From an uncultured Desulfobulbaceae bacterium (GTDB lineage Bacteria; Desulfobacterota; Desulfobulbia; Desulfobulbales; Desulfocapsaceae), in NCBI GenBank assembly GCA_947311315.1, contig CAMZKN010000024.1, positions 1 through 33,136 of the forward strand: 33,136 bases of DNA, written 5' to 3'. A model generated the notes under the pieces. That model was not told where the DNA came from, ran no database searches, and saw only the letters and a list, made by a program, of their open reading frames with translations. A program made the position numbers and the translations under genes. Below, piece by piece: positions 31,591 to 33,136 of the stretch. Position 1 is the first letter of the stretch. Each line of letters opens with the position of its first letter.

Positions 31591-32106
31591 ATGAAGAATG
31601 GTATTAGTGAAAAACTTGGGGTGTGGTTGATTTGTGCAAGCGTATTGCTGTTGTCCGCCTGTGTTAAGTATCTTCAACCTGATATGGGGGCTGTGGCGCT
31701 GGATGATGCTCGTGTCCCTTTTGTCGATGGCAGGATTAATGATGCTGTTTTAGCAACTAAAGATTTACGCTTGGAGTACACGCTTTCCGGCAATGGTGAC
31801 ACTTTTGATATTACGGGCAAACTTATGATTGATCGTGCTATTTTATCTTCCTATCCGGTATTGCGCAGGTTTGTTTTGAGAGTGAATTTTCTCGATGCTG
31901 AAGGTATTGTTATCGGAGCTCAAGATATTACACCCAATTTAGGCAGTTACAATACGGTGCCTGATGTAGTTCCACTGCGAGCAGATGGAGCGTTGCCTTC
32001 CGGGACTGTTGCCATTGCCTTTAATTATTTTGGCACATTTGCTATCAATGCCATGATTGGTTTGGATGATGAGACTGCTGAGGCTTTTTATATGCCATTT
32101 GAGTGA
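31591..32106 (+). CDS. Small lipoprotein, unknown family
   Basis: A 171-residue secreted protein. A lipoprotein signal peptide (KLGVWLICASVLLLSAC) ends in the lipobox LSAC, with lipidated C24 and Val-Lys at +2/+3, pointing to outer-membrane sorting. The mature part looks beta-rich: DLRLEYTLSGNGDTFDITGK, LRRFVLRVNFLDAEGIVIGA, PDVVPLRADGALPSGTVAIA, FNYFGTFA. The last part resembles YdgH-like or FxLYD-like beta sandwiches, but I cannot name a family. AGAGGA ribosome site about 11 bases before ATG. Monocistronic as far as visible. Confidence 0.82.
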   Translation: MKNGISEKLGVWLICASVLLLSACVKYLQPDMGAVALDDARVPFVDGRINDAVLATKDLRLEYTLSGNGDTFDITGKLMIDRAILSSYPVLRRFVLRVNFLDAEGIVIGAQDITPNLGSYNTVPDVVPLRADGALPSGTVAIAFNYFGTFAINAMIGLDDETAEAFYMPFE

Positions 32107-32325
32107 GAGTTACCCCATATTCTTAGCGGACAGGTGTTCTTTTGTTCAAGGTCGTGGACAGGGCTCTTTCTTTGCCATGAAAATCCGTGTTTAGCAAGAA
32201 AGAAGGATGGATCGCCAAGCACCCTCGCACTTTGGCGAGGATGGAAACGGCTGATTGATATTGCTGAAAGATGGTCTATGGCGTTGCGGCTTGGGATTTG
32301 TGGGTAATAGAAAGGTGGTGTGGGG

Positions 32326-32349
32326 GCTGGGGGAGAAAATCCCCCCGGC
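32326..32349 (-). terminator. GC-rich hairpin just after the cupin gene
   Basis: On the minus strand, GCCGGGGGGA / TCCCCCAGC (one mismatch, TTTTC loop) begins eight bases after the cupin stop. It has no T tract, so it may be only a transcript-stabilising stem or part of another element. Confidence 0.35.
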
Positions 32350-32356
32350 TACCCGA

Positions 32357-32704
32357 TTATGCTCGTACTTCAACACGGTCACCACGACTAGGTGGAGTTG
32401 ATGTCACGATAAAATGCAGCTCTACTTGACCATGATTACTCAACTGATGTGGTGTGTTACTTGCCACATGGAAACCTTGGTTTTCTCTAAGCTCAAACAC
32501 TTCCCCATTCACTACCAATGTGGCGCATCCAGACAGAACAAAGAAGAATTGCTCTGATTTCAGGTGCAAATGGCGAACCTCACTACAACCCGGAGGTACT
32601 CGTTCTTGTATTACACTGAGATTCTTCGACTTCACCAAATGCCAGCCATCACACTGCTCACCCCATTGATAATGTTCCGAATTTTCCTTGGATACTACTG
32701 CCAA
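32357..32704 (-). CDS. Cupin-fold protein, probable integron gene cassette
   Basis: A 115-residue single-domain cupin. Motif 1 is PPGCSEVRHLHLKSEQFFFV with metal ligands H, H and E, and motif 2 is NQGFHVASNTPHQLSN with the final H. Start is TTG 32704, supported by a very strong AGGAGG ribosome site 5 bases upstream. The start lies 13 bases after a 132-bp attC-like inverted repeat in the same orientation, the usual spacing of a gene cassette. It resembles small cupins that I remember from Vibrio-type cassette arrays; no substrate is known. The stop is followed within 10 bases by a GC-rich hairpin, and I see no attC for this cassette's own 3' end. Confidence 0.85.
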   Translation of the reverse strand: MAVVSKENSEHYQWGEQCDGWHLVKSKNLSVIQERVPPGCSEVRHLHLKSEQFFFVLSGCATLVVNGEVFELRENQGFHVASNTPHQLSNHGQVELHFIVTSTPPSRGDRVEVRA

Positions 32705-32717
32705 TTTTCCTCCTAGA

Positions 32718-32849
32718 GCATAACGGTCTGCATAAGGGGCTTGCGGGATTTACAGCAACCAAACTCGGACTACTATAGAGTTTGCTCCCGAGACTGAACT
32801 TCGGAAAACCGCGTTGTCCCGCGAGTCCCTCTTTATGCTTTTGTTCGGC
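32718..32849 (-). other. attC-like integron recombination site (VCR-like)
   Basis: On the minus strand, a 132-bp imperfect inverted repeat runs from GCCGAAC (32849-32843) to GTTATGC (32724-32718). Internal boxes read AACAAAAGCATAAAGAGGGA and, on the far side, AAGCCCCTTATGCAGACC, with CGCGGGA / TCCCGC pairing inside. The order of R''-like AACAA, inner L boxes with an extra base, long variable centre, and terminal GTT resembles the Vibrio cholerae VCR attC (about 124-129 bp) and matches parts of its AGAGGGACT and CAACGCG text. The two end boxes deviate slightly from RYYYAAC and GTTRRRY. Confidence 0.7.
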
Positions 32850-33136
32850 GTTTTTTATCGTGGTCTGTCCCCAATTATCAAATATATTTCTCTTAACAAT
32901 CTATACACCATCAAATGGTCTATTGAGATGTGTACGTTAATCCGTGTTGTCGCTGGTAAACAAAAAAATACTCGCTATAGTGCGCCTACCCCCAACACCA
33001 AACCACGAACACGCCATTTTAAAGTGGAATCTGCTATTCCATTTTGTGACGATTACCAGAGCAATCGTCAACCATTTTCACTATAATTTTCTTTGCACAT
33101 TTGTTCAAGCCTGATACTATAATTCTGCTCACTCGG
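32850..33136. other. Possible preceding cassette, no gene recognised
   Basis: 287 bases to the window edge. The plus-strand frame 32814-33086 begins inside the attC-like arm and resembles nothing I know, so I do not call it. On the minus strand only short frames exist. A GGGGACAGACCACG motif near 32864-32877 resembles sequences beside REP-associated IS200-like transposases. The cassette, if present, continues beyond the window. Confidence 0.35.

Noticed and set aside
32107..32356. Group II intron or transposon remnant suggested by a CCCCCAGCCCCCACACCACC tract (minus strand)
   Set aside because: Only a short text similarity to intron-flanking sequence; no reverse transcriptase or intron domains are readable. 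The rest of the gap holds only small hairpins (for example CCTCGC/GCGAGG at 32223-32240).
32814..33086. 90-residue plus-strand ORF at the right edge
   Set aside because: Its first part lies in the attC-like arm, it has no ribosome site and no recognisable family.

Overview
The window is about 33 kb of bacterial chromosome with moderate GC. Protein style suggests a sulfate-reducer-like Desulfobacterota (Desulfobulbales-type). The pointers are a response regulator ending in a CxxC...CxxC module, a TGA-encoded selenocysteine candidate, a stand-alone MetE/UroD-like methyltransferase and a long U32 protein. This placement is inferred from gene content, not from a database comparison.

Layout. (1) 0.3-4.3 kb: a response regulator, then a minus-strand run holding a macrodomain protein, a DsbA/FrnE-type protein whose active site is encoded TGA-Pro-Trp-Cys (probable selenoprotein, split by ordinary ORF calling), a VOC/glyoxalase-like protein, two small proteins too short for usual cut-offs, a TrmO-like tRNA methyltransferase and a decayed enolase remnant. 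(2) 4.36-10.4 kb: a plus-strand surface-polysaccharide operon with a DUF2142-like GT-C membrane protein, an AlgI-type MBOAT acyltransferase and two AlgJ/AlgX-type SGNH proteins. (3) 10.4-14.3 kb, minus strand: a PAS sensor histidine kinase coupled to a periplasmic solute-binding protein, an O6-alkylguanine-DNA alkyltransferase and a DUF3465-like membrane-anchored protein. (4) 14.5-20.5 kb, plus strand: dGTPase, valS, nadC, a very acidic zinc-ribbon protein, and a self-contained tRNA-Phe(GAA) unit with consensus promoter and strong terminator.

(5) 20.6-30.3 kb is an accessory zone interleaved with housekeeping genes. It has a DUF4143-type AAA ATPase with a palindrome over its promoter, a HipBA pair, a pseudogene with two stops, a large U32 (RlhA-like) protein, truA plus a SpoU methyltransferase, a FitAB/VapBC pair whose promoter is followed by 11-bp tandem repeats, a YbaK-type deacylase, a frameshifted START/SRPBCC remnant, and a HigBA pair whose antitoxin carries a 42-bp in-frame duplication. 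(6) 30.3-33.1 kb: a MetE/UroD-like methyltransferase, a small lipoprotein, and at the right edge a cupin gene preceded by a 132-bp imperfect inverted repeat resembling a Vibrio-type integron attC. The right end may therefore enter a cassette array.

Most noteworthy: the selenocysteine-type TGA with a candidate bSECIS hairpin (1895-1930), and the attC-like site plus cupin cassette (32357-32849). I did not find a clearly new multi-gene system. The TA-rich, pseudogene-rich zone running to the attC-like site is the best candidate for a mobile or decaying accessory region.
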